DNA of 64,000 nucleotides from Leguminivora glycinivorella (GCF_023078275.1 NC_062985.1:5473408-5537407); one strand, 5' to 3'. Numbered from the stretch's first letter, positions 21,523 to 32,111 are shown. Made by a program: numbers and translations. The notes: a model not told the origin generated them from the letters alone.

Positions 21523-23619
21523 TGTGACTGGAGAGTATACTGCTGACAAGTGGTATCGTTGTGATCGGTACACTTTACTGAGTACGAAATAATGACTTGT
21601 CACTTTCTCAGACTGTGGGGGGGTTAACTATGACGTCACAAAGATCGCGGTCCCGGGTTTAATTTTTTTGCCAATTTGTCTAGAACCCCTTATCCAATTT
21701 TGAAAAATGAGGTGTCGATTGAAAGCGTATAACATGCTGATTAAGATTTATTATATGTGAAAAGTATAGTTTTGTTAGTTATTTTTTAATTAACAATAAT
21801 GCAAAAAATACGTTTTTTTTACTCTCTTTTTTGATTTTTGTGACTCAAAAAGGCAATGAAAACGGCCACTTAGCTAAAAAATATGTTATATAAATCATTT
21901 AACTACATTATTAAGCTATCTGTTGCTTTTTGAATTTCTACGATCGGATAATAAATGAGCAAACTACAACCACATACCTGTAGGCGGGGAGTACCGCTTG
22001 ACACGCGTTCCCATACATTCGGCGTCTACCAAATTACACCTCGCGCAAAATTCGTTTCAAGCAGATATACCTCTAATCTTATTCATCGTAACCTATCAAT
22101 ATTGATATCATTTGAAAGCACAATTAAAGTACTTTAAAAAACAATGTCAATCATTTTTTTAAAATCAATAATCGCCAGTCTGTGGTGGTTACAAAGGAAA
22201 AAAGTGGGTATGCAATTTGACTGGTTTCCTAGGTTTGATACCCTAGACGAGTTTAAAAGGGAGGTAAAGGTGACATATGGGTTTTTCTCTGGCCTAAAAG
22301 CTACACAGATGGTCAGGGAGAAAAAACTAGGGTTTAAGTTTAGTTTTAAGTTATTTTTTCCTTTATTTGTTGATTTTATTGTGTTAAATTTTTTTGTAAA
22401 TTTATCAAGGATACACGTTGGTTTCTTTTGCTAAAAGTTGCCTTTTTTATGAGAAATGTTATGAATTTTATGGCTTTTTCCGATAGAGACTAAAATTAAC
22501 TTTCAAATAAGGCCACATAGTCATACTTTTACTTATATAATATTAAGGGTATGACTATGTATCAGTAGGCCACATAGTCATACTTTTACTTATATAATAT
22601 TAAGGGTATGACTATGTGGCCTTATTTGAAAGTTAATTTTAGTCTCTATCGGAAAATGCCATGAAATTCATAACATTTCTCATAAAAAAGGGAATTTTCG
22701 GCAAAAGAAACCAATGTGTATCCTTGATAAAATTACAAAAAAAATTAAACACAATAAAATCAACAAATAAAAGAAAAAATAACTTAAAACTAAACTTAAA
22801 CCCTAGTTTTTTTCTCCCTGACCCTCTGTATAGCTTTTAGGCCAGAGAACAACCCATATGTCACCTTTACCTCCCCTTTTAAACTCGTCTAGGGTATCAA
22901 ACCTAGGAAACCAGTCAAATTGCATACCCACTTTTTTCCTTTGTAACCACCACAGACTGGCGATTATTGATTTTATGAAAATGATTGACATTGTTTCTTA
23001 AAGTACTTTAATTGTACTTTCAAATGATACCAATATTGATAGGTTACGATGAATAAGATTAGAGGTATATCTGCTTGAAACGAATTTTGCGCGAGGTGTA
23101 ATTTGGTAGACGCCGAATGTATGGGAACGCGTGTCAAGCGGTACTCCCCGCCTACAGGTATGTGGTTGTAGTTTGCTTATTTATTATCCGATCGTAGAAA
23201 TTTAAAAAGCAACAGATAGCTTAATAATGTAGTTAAATGATTTATATAACATATTTTTTAGCTAAGTGGCCGTTTTCATTGCCTTTTTGAGTCACAAAAA
23301 TCAAAAAAGAGAGTAAAAAAAAAGTATTTTTTGCATTATTATTAATTAAAAAATAACTAACAAAACTATACTCTTCACATATAATAAATCTTAATCAGCA
23401 TGTTATACGCTTTCAATCGACACCTCATTTTTCAAAATTGGATAAGGGGTTCTAGACAAATTGGCAAAAAATTGAAACCCGGGACCGCGATCTTTGTGAC
23501 GTCATAGTTAACCCCCCCACAGTCTGAGAAAGTGACAAGTCATTATTTCGTACTCAGTAAAGTCTACCGATCACAACGATACCACTTGTCAGCAGTATAC
23601 TCTCCAGTCACATCAACTT
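21516..23619. mobile_element. 2.1-kb foldback (near-complete palindrome) inside LINE ORF2
   Basis: From AAGTTGATGTGACTGGAGAG at 21516 to its reverse complement ending at 23619, the two arms (about 1 kb each) mirror one another throughout with scattered substitutions. The centre (22511-22620) holds two direct copies of a 50-bp unit starting GGCCACATAGTCATACTTTT, each itself an inverted repeat. Small open frames beginning MSIIF occur on both arms because the arms are copies of one sequence; they are not persuasive as genes. No transposase is present. The target duplication is not clear (A-rich on both sides). Such structures are called foldback elements, and a transcript would form a roughly 1-kb duplex. 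Confidence 0.85.
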
Positions 23620-23957
23620 CAAAACTAGACGACTTTTTTCAATTCCGCCGCCTTACTACCATCCTACGCGGTGACTCTGACTGTGTCGAATTGACACCAC
23701 AAGTAGTACGGCTGCTTGTCCCGATACCGTCTAAATTTGAGTTTCGGCCTCGAAACCGCTGTCTTCTGTCAGTACCAAGTTCCCGAACAGTGTCGAGAAG
23801 GAACTCTCCTTTTGTTCGAGCATTACACAGCTTGAATTTACTCCTCGCATCAGCGCCTGAATGTGATGTGTTTGCTAGTAGATGGATGGTTGTACGTGAT
23901 GAATGTCTGAGGTTCAGCGAGATGATGGATGTTCGTCCTTCTTCTGTGCCTTATTAG
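23620..23957 (+). pseudogene. Detached C-terminal end of LINE ORF2
   Basis: About 113 codons continuing the LINE ORF2 after the foldback element, ending at TAG 23955-23957. Motifs such as NSPFVRALHSLN match the C-terminal tail region of CR1/Jockey-type ORF2 proteins. It has no start of its own (an open frame entering from the foldback arm is accidental). The 3' untranslated part runs to 24087. Confidence 0.8.
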
Positions 23958-24789
23958 TGTTTATTGTATGTCAACTTTTTCCCGTTATGTATATATAGGG
24001 ATCATATATGTATTTTCACAGTGCTTTGGTTTATCTGTAATGCTGTGTTAATTATTATGAATAAAAATAAAAAAAATAAATAAATAAATCTCCCGGTCAA
24101 TTTGCTAACTAATTTGCGCGACCTGGTTTTTCAGTGATAATTCTTTATAATGTCAACCGATTTAAACAGTTTTTACTTTATTGGACAGAAGATGGTTTAC
24201 GTAACATCTCGTATTAATTTTAAGTACGATATACATCCGCAAGGGTGGGTAAATTGAAAGTAAAAATCTGAAAAGTTTTTTGTGAATTAAAAAAAAAAGT
24301 ATTCAAAATACAAACACGATTATATTTTTCCTGTAATATATAGCATAAAACCAATGTTTACTAAAATTTTCATAATTTTTCGTTGGTAAACTTCGGAGAT
24401 AAGGGGGGGAACGGTATTTTTTTTTACATTTTCCTTCAAAATTCTTTTTTTTTCCAAAACAAAAAAATTATAAAAAATAGTTTATTTACGTTCAATTTGA
24501 GCTCTTTCCAACGATACCCCACTTGACCTAGTAACTTTAAATTTACAGTTTGCCCCCCTTTCATTTTGGCCATTTTCTACAATTTAAATTAATATATTTA
24601 AAAAAATTATACTTTCTATTTGTAGAGGTTTACAATGTTCACAACTATTCCAAATTTCAAGTTGATAGCATTAGTAGTTCTCGAGATATTCAGGAATGTG
24701 ACAGACGGACAGACAGACGGACAGAGTCGCACCATAAGGGTTCCTGTTGTACCTTTTTGGCACGGAACCCTAAAAACCACACCTACGTA

Positions 24790-25440
24790 TCTTTAACATG
24801 ATTCGATTCTTAGTCCTCGCTGCAAAGTTGCAAGGAGAAATAATTAATCCATTTATACTACATTCACCATGCACTTTTGCAGCGTAAACATCCAACATGT
24901 GCACCGCGGGGCTAGAGTATGCAAGCCACCGTATATTTAAAGCCATAGAATACGCAGCCGTATGAGCCATGTTGAAAGGGAAATAGATCAAACATTTCCT
25001 GAACAGGCTCAGAACAATACGCCTTCAATGCTTAAAGCGTTCATATATTCTTTATAAGGTACAGCGGGACCAATCCCGACTTGCGGGCAATTGTAACTGA
25101 TCCATTTTTCCATTATTACACTATTAAGTTGAGTTCCACATGTATCCACTGAACACGCGTGCCATATATAACCAGTGGACAAACTAATAATGCAAACATT
25201 GTAAATCGCCTGGCATCCGTTGGCTCGTTGGGTGGACATACGAAATACTGCGGGGCACCTCTGGATGAGATTAGCCCCGGACCGGGATAAGTGTACATGA
25301 CAAGCGCAGATCCAGCTTCGTGCCCAGGGGGTGGTCACGTGGTAAAGGCCCAGGCCCCAAGGGGGGGTCACGTGGTCTATTTGTATCCTATTTTCGTGGA
25401 AACGCACTAACGTGTAGTAAATGCTATTTCAGACTGTTTC
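24790..25440 (-). other. Unassigned region with overlapping long open frames
   Basis: Less AT-rich than its surroundings and not matched to any repeat in the window. On the minus strand a 133-codon frame (25407 to 25009, no ATG at its head; internal ATGs at residues 57 and 90) contains several cysteines (WICACHVHL, HACSVDTCGTQLN) and ends GVLF. A second frame (24991 to 24770) reads INGLIISPCNFAARTKNR, and a third overlapping frame (25298-25116) is open for 60 codons. The segment could be a decayed gene, a frame-shifted endogenous viral fragment or a retroposon piece. I cannot assign it. Confidence 0.3.
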
Positions 25441-25449
25441 AGAACAGTC

Positions 25450-25740
25450 GACTACAAAGAGTTGTATCCATTTTTTCACCTTATTACAATGCAATAAGGT
25501 GGAGGAAAACATCGCGAGGAAACCGGACTAATTCCAATAAGGTCTAGTTTACCCTTCGGGTTGGAAGGTCAGATGGCAGTCGCTTTCGTAAAAACAAGTG
25601 CCTACGCCAAATCTTGGGATTAGTTGTCAAAGCGGACCCCAGGCTCCCATGAGCCGTGGCAAATGCCGGGATAACACAAGGAGGATGATGACAATGCAGT
25701 AAGGTGAAAAAGTGGATACATCTTTTTGTAGTCAACTGTA
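25450..25740. mobile_element. Inverted-repeat element with a SINE fragment inside
   Basis: Left arm 25450-25500 (CGACTACAAAGAGTTGTATC, TTTTTTCACCTTATT) is mirrored at 25693-25740 (AAGGTGAAAAAGTGGATAC, TTTTGTAGTCAACTG). Between them, 25503-25692 is the 3' two-thirds of the tRNA-derived SINE seen complete at 44381-44702 (AGGAAAACATCGCGAGGAAA to GGGATAACACAAGGAGG), lacking its promoter head. Confidence 0.65.
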
Positions 25741-26067
25741 CAATTAAAACCTATTAGAATATAATATATATTTATTCGTGAACACAGGCAAGACTAATTA
25801 TAAACATTACAAAAAAAGAAAGGAATGAAGGAACACGAAATGGTCTCATTTCAGCGTTTTGCTGGTGACTTCCATCGCTGATCTTCCGATGAGACCATCA
25901 CTTTTTTTTTCTATTACGTAAGTTAGTAACCTCAGTGAATAAAATGCAATAAAACCTGACCGTGTAAGTTACATAATAGGTACATTTATAAAAAAGTAAA
26001 CACGGTAAAACTTTCAGGTCACATACTCGTATTTCAGAAGAATAGAAAACAAATAAAAATTAAGCTG
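25741..26067. promoter_or_regulatory. 3' flank of secreted gene 1
   Basis: Downstream of gene 1 on the minus strand. The nearest clear AATAAA on that strand is at 25779-25774, about 290 nt after the stop, so the 3' UTR is probably of that length. No other feature. Confidence 0.35.
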
Positions 26068-27078
26068 TCAAAAGTCTAGTGAATTAAACGAATTTCGCAT
26101 CTTCTCCACGAATCTTTTAAGTCCCCTAGTCAGTCCTTCCAGCACGCCTTGAACTACTTTTTCTATAAGGTTTAGCTCATAGATCTTTCTATCTGCGGCA
26201 AAATACATGACAAGACCAGTTTCCATTGACACTGCGCTTGTGACCGAGGAGCTGCTACCGGCTCTCGGTGCATGCGCAGATGCGTCCGCTCCGTTTATAG
26301 TATAGTATTCGCCGTCAACGTTCACTATACCTGAGTCTCCCACCAACATAGGAGTCCTCAAGAACGATATTTTCTTTCCATTACTAGGGATGCCTTCAAC
26401 TAGTTTCACGTTTTGTCCGTCGTACACGTAGAACTTTTTGTCAACTGTGTAATAATAAAGATGTCCCTTATAATCGACCGAAATCTGCTCCGCGTTTTTA
26501 ACCTCGTCGACGATAGTAGATTTCTGTCCTCTTTCCGTCATCTTGTAGAGCTGATGTTGCTTGTTCACATAGTACAACACGCCAGTGGAATTTTCAGCTG
26601 CAATCGAAGTAACTTCGTCATTGGCGGATCCGAATTTTTCTGCTGAGTTTTTCTTCCTATTGTAAACGTATATGCCGTCTTTAGCGGCAAAATACGCGGC
26701 TTCTTTTAAGGAGGCTATAGCGATGTCCCTAGGGTTATCCAATAGCTTAGTTGAAACCGTTAAGTTAGAACGTTGAGGGTCTTTAGTCAGCGCGTATAAG
26801 CCGTGGTCGATTCTGTCTCCATGTTTGTCGATCTCGGACTCTATGTAGAAGACAACTTTGTTTTCTATTCCGTTATCTTCTCCGAATAGAACCGCGAGGT
26901 ACGTGACGTCGTGGTTCGCGGTGTGAAGAAGCGTGGACTGGGATAAGAGATCGTGGTCTATGTTGCCTATACTGAAGGCAGGTGTGTTGGGGCTGGCCGG
27001 TGCGTTGGGGCTAGCGGGTGCAGCCGACACGCGGGCTGCTAGCAGGCAATACACCACACTCAATAACATCACTATCAT
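26068..27078 (-). CDS. Secreted ommochrome-binding-protein-like protein 1
   Basis: 336 codons from ATG. Residues 1-19 form a signal peptide (MIVMLLSVVYCLLAARVSA), followed by an Ala/Pro/Asn-rich stretch to about 35. Residues 45-300 are beta-rich with recurring blade-like motifs (VVFYIES, DGIYVYNRKKNSAEKFG, GVLYYVNKQHQLYKM, GHLYYYTVDKKFYVYDG, VMYFAADRKIYEL). The C-terminal 35 residues form a Lys/Arg-rich amphipathic helix. The mature protein has no cysteine; N-glycosylation sites at N105 and N163. The IYxYNxxTKSAEK-type motif recalls lepidopteran ommochrome-binding proteins, which carry pigment in haemolymph; binding here is inference. A splice acceptor (TTTCATTCCAG) ends at 27087, so a 5' UTR exon lies upstream. 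Paralogue of 38029-39051. Confidence 0.8.
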   Translation of the reverse strand: MIVMLLSVVYCLLAARVSAAPASPNAPASPNTPAFSIGNIDHDLLSQSTLLHTANHDVTYLAVLFGEDNGIENKVVFYIESEIDKHGDRIDHGLYALTKDPQRSNLTVSTKLLDNPRDIAIASLKEAAYFAAKDGIYVYNRKKNSAEKFGSANDEVTSIAAENSTGVLYYVNKQHQLYKMTERGQKSTIVDEVKNAEQISVDYKGHLYYYTVDKKFYVYDGQNVKLVEGIPSNGKKISFLRTPMLVGDSGIVNVDGEYYTINGADASAHAPRAGSSSSVTSAVSMETGLVMYFAADRKIYELNLIEKVVQGVLEGLTRGLKRFVEKMRNSFNSLDF

Positions 27079-27086
27079 ACTGCTTT

Positions 27087-28230
27087 CTGGAATGAAACAA
27101 AATCAAATTTAACTCTAGTATACCTAACATAAAATAAGCTTCCTGACAGAAATTGCAGTAAGACAATTAATTATAAAATACATTATTAACAGTATTTACC
27201 GAATGACTTACAAAAAAAATTAATTTTAGACTGTAGACTAGGCGGTAATTTGAACTTGTAGGCGAAGAAAGGTATCCTAAGCTAAGAGATGAGGGTTTAC
27301 GGTACGTTACTAAGTCTAATGTATTAAATGCCCTATATTTAAAGATGATTAATGTTCTTTGATTCCAACGACTACAAGGAAAACATGTGAACTAGTACTT
27401 CTTGGAAACTAAGTTGTTTATAAGTATTTATAGTTTACGCGGGTTATCTATAAAGTGACCTTTTATAGCATGGGGCACTGCTGATACTACACGTTGATTG
27501 TTTATTCTCGTAGATTTGTTGAGAAATATGAAATTAAATATAAGTTCATTAATTTAACCATAACTAAGTCGTTATCTGCATCAATTGTTTATTTATTTAT
27601 GTACTTAGTTTGTTATTTAAGTTTTGTTACATTAAAGTTTCACAATTAAAACAGTCCTTTGAGGGATATGTAAATAATATATTACTACTCACTTGTAAGA
27701 CTGACAATGAACAATTAATACAAACTATTATGAATAACACCACGTACTCGTACACTTTTTGCAAAACAAAACTTAAACCTAGAATGTTTGATACCATTAT
27801 CATTAGTAAGTTATTGAACCACACATATTTAGTAAAACGATTAAAAATAAAATATAACTTTTTTTGGTAACCGTATAGAACATCTTTTTGAACTGAAGTT
27901 AAGTTACATCTCATAATTATTTTAAATAATTTCAATTGTGTATCCGTATAGTGTATCCCGGTCAATATAAGTCTAATGAAAATAACCGTGAATCATTCTA
28001 AACTCTTAGTGTTTACAGTATACATGCATTAAATGCAGTTCACCCTGCTTTACGTAAGAAGGTAAAACTACTCACCAGATCCTTTAAAATGTTAATCTTT
28101 AAAAAATACTTTAGATCACCAGTACAAACGTGTGTGATCTCGTGTGGACACAGAAGTAAGACGTTGTCGCTATCTCGAAGTTGTATTTAGCTGTAGTGAA
28201 TAGGTATAAACACGTACGTATATTTATGGT
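27087..28230 (-). promoter_or_regulatory. 5' UTR intron and candidate first exon of gene 1
   Basis: The acceptor at 27087 needs an upstream donor. The best candidate is ATCTG|GTGAGT (exon end 28076, intron from 28075). A CATAAATA TATA-like motif on the minus strand at about 28230-28223 would suit a start near 28195. Alternatives (GTAAGT at 28237 and 28283) cannot be excluded. No coding in this stretch. Confidence 0.35.
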
Positions 28231-28933
28231 ACTTACATTTTCTATCGGGAATAAGGCAATGATAGTGGTATTATTTACATACTTACGTGCAAAACATGTA
28301 ACGGTACTTTTAATATTTTTGTCGATATTTTATTTATAAAATATGAAGACCTTACTTTAGACCAAGGACGATTATAAAGGACCAGCAGAGTCCATACTAA
28401 ATACCGTACCCCGTTGGCAGCCGTAAATCTATGTCGCTAGATGTCACTAAGAGTGTCATTTGAATAAAAATGTTGTTTTTTTTTTCAAAATACGCACGCG
28501 GCAGTTCAACGGCATTACAAGTGATACAGTGAAAAGTATATAGATGACGCTAGGGGCCCGTATCATGTTTCATTCCCTGTTTACAACGCAAGCCAAGCCA
28601 TCGTTCTTATTTTGAATTATGACAATCATGCAAAAGAGTACCATACTGTCAAATTTTCTATCTCTTTCATTTTGAGCGTGACGTCAATGATTACTAATAT
28701 TACTTTCAATATATTTAAAATTTAGATTTTAATGAGGCCATTTCGAACGGTGTTTATGATAGATACCATGTTGACAATCAATCTCCTGACCGTTTCGCTC
28801 ACACCAATCCTATCCTATATTTGAACGAGTGCGACCGAAACAGTTGAGTATTATTGAAGATTTTTGAATGTCTAAAATCTTATTGGTAGTTGTCGATAAC
28901 CTGCTTTTTCCATAAAGTGTTGGCGCGACGTCA
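28231..28933. other. No feature recognised
   Basis: Intergenic, AT-rich; nothing supportable. Confidence 0.4.
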
Positions 28934-29091
28934 AGTGGGTGATAGGCGTACGAGAAAGTACGCGTTGGATGGTCGACTATTTACTATGCGCGGCGGTTTT
29001 TATGCGTACTTACGGTGAGACACAATCGAAAAAGGTCGTCGAGCCATAAGTACGCATACTTGCTCGTATCGTACGTCTATCACCCACTTCA
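28934..29091. mobile_element. MITE with AAGTGGGTGATAG ends
   Basis: CAAGTGGGTGATAGGCGTACG at the left is mirrored by CGTACGTCTATCACCCACTT at the right (158 bp). A further inner match is AGTACGCG.. / ..GTACGCATACTTG. Just after it, GACTGCGTTTCGATCGGCG is a block found again near 54601. Confidence 0.6.
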
Positions 29092-29180
29092 GACTGCGTT
29101 TCGATCGGCGTTTAGCGTCAATGATTATCAGCTCGGCTTCATGGCTTTACGACCCTTAGCTCGGACCATCGAATATGAAA

Positions 29181-29224
29181 GTTATAAACTTCTTTATACA
29201 CAAGGGTATAAAGAAGTTTATAAC
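29181..29224. repeat. 18-bp-arm hairpin
   Basis: GTTATAAACTTCTTTATA and its exact reverse complement, with an 8-nt loop, 22 bp before the hAT-like element's target duplication. Confidence 0.7.
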
Positions 29225-29605
29225 CAGGTGCTCCATGACACCATTGCACCAATTAGGGATTGCAATCCGGTCCGGCGGATCCGGTAATCAGGCCGGATCC
29301 GGTGCTTTTTTCATGCCACCGGATCCGGTGAAAATCGCCGGATCCGGTACCGGATCCGGTAATGTAATACGATATGTTAAAAATAAGCGCGTTACAAAAC
29401 ACGGAGAAACTAAAAAGCCAAAAATAATAAACCTTTCAATTCGGATTTCTTATCGTATTGCAATAAGCTAAACATCCAAATTATAAACAAATCAATTATT
29501 TTTGTAGTCCTCCTCCTTTTTTGAAGTCGGTTAAAAATAGTGCAAAAAAAATAATTTTACGGCAACATTTGAACGTCGCTCAACAGGTGATTGCAATCTG
29601 GTCTG

Positions 29606-29813
29606 TGTTAGAACCTACGTAAGTTTATTAACTATGAAGTTCGTATGTGTACCATTATAAACTCTACTGGTTGAATAGAATCGTCTTCTAGACAATGTCA
29701 CATTATGTAAACATGTCAGTTTGGTTCAGTTCGTTTGCCTGTGCGGTCGGCACAAATATACATTGGAAAACTATCTAGTATTTTATTTACTGTGTCCACG
29801 GATATTTCCAACT
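29606..29813 (+). repeat. Left copia LTR
   Basis: 208 bp, TGTTAGAACCTACG to TATTTCCAACT, immediately followed by the primer-binding site at 29814. No differences from the right LTR by eye, so the insertion is recent. Confidence 0.9.
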
Positions 29814-32010
29814 TGGTAGCAGAGCGTGGTTGCACCTGAGTATTATCAGTGACAGTTACATTGTTCGTCAAACTAATCTGAGTGTAACGTGAACTGTCAT
29901 ACTCATCCGATGAAATGTCATTCCAAAAAGCATGTTCTAGAAAAATCACGTTTCTAGCTTTTATGACAGTCTTCGGGTTCTCCGGATCTATCAGTCTGTA
30001 ACCTTTTGTGTCGTCACAGTATCCGGAAAAAATATACTTCTTACTTTTGGGATCCAGTTTGTCCCGTTTGTGCTGAAGGGCATAAGCTTGACAGCCAAAA
30101 ATGCGCAGGTAGCTAAGATTCTCCTTTTTACCTGTCCACTTTTCTTCTGGTGTACTGCCCATCACAGCCTTAGTCGGAGAGCGATTCTTAAGGTAGACGG
30201 CGGTGTTGACCGCTTCTGCCCAGAATTCCTTCTTCAAGCCTGCTTCCTGAAGCATGCACCTGGCTTTCTCCGTAACGCTTCTTATCGCGCGCTCCGCGAC
30301 TCCGTTCTGAGCTGATGACCTTGGAACCGTGGTCTGATGTCGAATTCCATGCGCCTTCAGGAACTTCTGAAATTTAGAATTGACATATTCACCACCATTG
30401 TCACTACGAAGAACTTTTATTTTCTTATTGGTTTGGTTTTCCACGAGAGCTTTGAATTCTTTAAATATCTCAAAAACCTCATCCTTCCGCCTAAGAAAAT
30501 AAACAAATGTTTTTCTTGACAAATCATCAATGAACAACAGGAAATATCTTTTCCCACCTATGGACGGACACGGTAGTGGTCCCATGACGTCACTATGAAC
30601 TAACCCAAGGATTTCCTTAGCCCTGGTCTCAGATTTCTTCGGAAATGGCAACTTAGTCTGTTTACCTAAAATACAGGAAACACACGACTCAAAATTATTG
30701 TTGTCATAAGAAATACCAGTGACCATACCTTTTCTCAGTAACTCCATACTGCGGGCGTTCAGATGAGATAGACGTCGATGCCAAACCTGTTGTGTTGACT
30801 GGCTTCCAGTAGCAGGGATCTGTGGCGCTTGCTTCACGCTCACGGCAGCAGTCGGCACCGCTACGCTGTCACCTGTACCCAAAGACAAAGACATAGCCTG
30901 CGAAGATGGCTCGCTACACACAGCAGAAAGAGTTTCGATGGCATCGAGTTGATAAATACCATCCCTTAAAGTAGCTGTAGCTAAAACCTGCCCTTTGTCT
31001 AAAACTTTACACACGCCAGAACGAAACACAATTTCGTAACCTTTCCTGTCCATAGCACTAACAGATAATAAATTTGCAGACAATTTAGGTACTAAGTATA
31101 CATTACTTATAGATCTCACACTATTGTCCTTTAACAAAGCTTGAGCAGTTCCTTTCCCAGCTGTCAATAAGGCTTCACCATTCGCGATGTATACCTTCTT
31201 TGATTTATCAGTAGTAAAATCTGATAAAAAACTGCGATCGTTGCAGAAATGCTGTGCCGCACCACTGTCGACGTACCAAACGTCACGGTTCGCTCCTGCG
31301 GCCAATGCAGTAAGCATTGTCTGGCTTTTCATGCCACTCTTCTTGCCGTCAGAGTTTTCTGGACAATCCTTCTTGGTGTGTCCACTCTTTTTGCATCTGA
31401 AGCATTTAATTGGGTTGCGTGCTTTCCGAGTTGCAAAAGCCGTAGCATCTTCATTTTTCTCATTGCGTCTTGAATTTTCTAGAAGCAATTTGGCTTTGAC
31501 ATTTTCGCTTGACAGTGACGTGTTCGAATTTTCTAGAGCCATTATCAACGGGTCGTAATCGCTTGTCAAGCCACTGAGTAGAATCACGGCCACGAAGTCA
31601 TCTTCCAATGCCTTCCCGATGTCGCTCAGCTGTTGCGATATATCCATGACCTTGTTGACGTAAACCTCCATGCTACCACATTCGCTCAGTTTGATGGCGA
31701 ACAATGTGCGTAGCAGTCCGAGCCGTCGTGACAAGCCTCGGTCCTCGTATGCCTTTTGCAGGTTGCTCCACGCTTCGCGAGCCGTCTTGGCATTTCTAAT
31801 TTGTGGAAATACACAAGGCTGTACGTTTAAGGCGATTTTCGCGAGCGCCTTCTCCTGCTTCTTCGCGTCTTCATTTTTATTTTCAGGCGTGCTTATACAT
31901 TCCCAAAGATCATCGTGGATAAGCACCATCCGCATCATAAACTTCCAAGATGAATAATTCTGTATTCCAGACAGTTTTTCGATGAAACCATTCTGACTGG
32001 CAGATGCCAT
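29716..32010 (-). CDS. copia Gag-protease-integrase, in the inverted segment
   Basis: 764 codons from ATG 32008-32010. Residues 1-200 are the Gag domain; CFRCKKSGHTKKDC at 203-216 is the CCHC RNA-binding knuckle. The protease active site is DSG at 248-250. The integrase has an HHCC zinc site (H411, H416, C443, C446) and catalytic D474, D537 and E573, so all three DDE residues are present. The genuine coding part ends at about residue 732; the last 32 residues come from reading the left LTR antisense and are an artefact of the inversion. No promoter in the right orientation is adjacent. Its former continuation, RT-RNase H, is at 32112-33884 on the other strand. Confidence 0.9.
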   Translation of the reverse strand: MASASQNGFIEKLSGIQNYSSWKFMMRMVLIHDDLWECISTPENKNEDAKKQEKALAKIALNVQPCVFPQIRNAKTAREAWSNLQKAYEDRGLSRRLGLLRTLFAIKLSECGSMEVYVNKVMDISQQLSDIGKALEDDFVAVILLSGLTSDYDPLIMALENSNTSLSSENVKAKLLLENSRRNEKNEDATAFATRKARNPIKCFRCKKSGHTKKDCPENSDGKKSGMKSQTMLTALAAGANRDVWYVDSGAAQHFCNDRSFLSDFTTDKSKKVYIANGEALLTAGKGTAQALLKDNSVRSISNVYLVPKLSANLLSVSAMDRKGYEIVFRSGVCKVLDKGQVLATATLRDGIYQLDAIETLSAVCSEPSSQAMSLSLGTGDSVAVPTAAVSVKQAPQIPATGSQSTQQVWHRRLSHLNARSMELLRKGMVTGISYDNNNFESCVSCILGKQTKLPFPKKSETRAKEILGLVHSDVMGPLPCPSIGGKRYFLLFIDDLSRKTFVYFLRRKDEVFEIFKEFKALVENQTNKKIKVLRSDNGGEYVNSKFQKFLKAHGIRHQTTVPRSSAQNGVAERAIRSVTEKARCMLQEAGLKKEFWAEAVNTAVYLKNRSPTKAVMGSTPEEKWTGKKENLSYLRIFGCQAYALQHKRDKLDPKSKKYIFSGYCDDTKGYRLIDPENPKTVIKARNVIFLEHAFWNDISSDEYDSSRYTQISLTNNVTVTDNTQVQPRSATKLEISVDTVNKILDSFPMYICADRTGKRTEPN
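29814..29825 (+). other. Primer-binding site (initiator tRNA-Met type)
   Basis: TGGTAGCAGA-type sequence directly abutting the LTR, as in copia elements primed by initiator tRNA-Met. The inversion breakpoint falls within it. The rest of the original leader (TCATGCAGTAAATTTGC on the minus strand) is now near 32108-32090. Confidence 0.7.
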
Positions 32011-32111
32011 CTTTTGTTTTTGTTGCGAAAATTTTTGAAAATAATTTGATGAAATTTCACGCGAAAACTTCGGAAAATTATTACTATCGTAGCAAATTTA
32101 CTGCATGATCT

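Larger units (their letters stand above)
17253..24087 (+). mobile_element. PHD-finger LINE (CR1/Jockey-like), nearly full length
   Basis: A non-LTR retrotransposon with a 5' leader (17253-17720), ORF1 (17721-18860), ORF2 (18886 onward, split) and a 3' end of AATAAAAATAAAAAA-type short repeats at 24058-24087. A 5-bp direct repeat ATCTC (17248-17252; 24088-24092) flanks it, and family Y sequence resumes on both sides. The foldback element at 21516-23619 separates the last roughly 113 codons of ORF2. Without that insert the frames look intact, so the LINE was young when it was hit. The PHD-finger ORF1 favours the CR1 group; the RT motifs do not exclude Jockey. Confidence 0.85.
15720..24776 (+). 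repeat. Dispersed repeat family Y, copy 2, outer shell of a nest
   Basis: Pieces at 15720-15869, 17238-17252 and 24088-24776 read as one repeat when the insertions are set aside: start AACCGGCCAAGTGCGAGTCG, then GCCATCTC / CCGGTCAATTTGCTAAC, and an end with a (GACG/GACA)n stretch, AAGGGTTCCTGTTG and CACGGAACCCTAAAAA. Layered inside are a hAT-like element (15870-17229) and a LINE (17253-24087), which itself holds a foldback element (21516-23619). Confidence 0.75.

Noticed and set aside
22144..22434. 96-codon frame in the foldback arm
   Set aside because: Mirrored imperfectly in the other arm (22803-22991) with different ends; AT-rich and without recognisable features, so probably an accident of the palindrome.
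23532..23619. ATG-led N-terminal part of the 141-codon frame ending at 23957
   Set aside because: It lies in the foldback arm; only the part after 23619 is LINE coding sequence.
29716..29811. Last 32 residues of the copia Gag-integrase frame as a real C-terminus
   Set aside because: They are encoded by the antisense of the left LTR and primer-binding site, a product of the inversion.
31187..31558. 123-codon plus-strand frame inside copia gag
   Set aside because: Antisense shadow of the Gag-protease frame.
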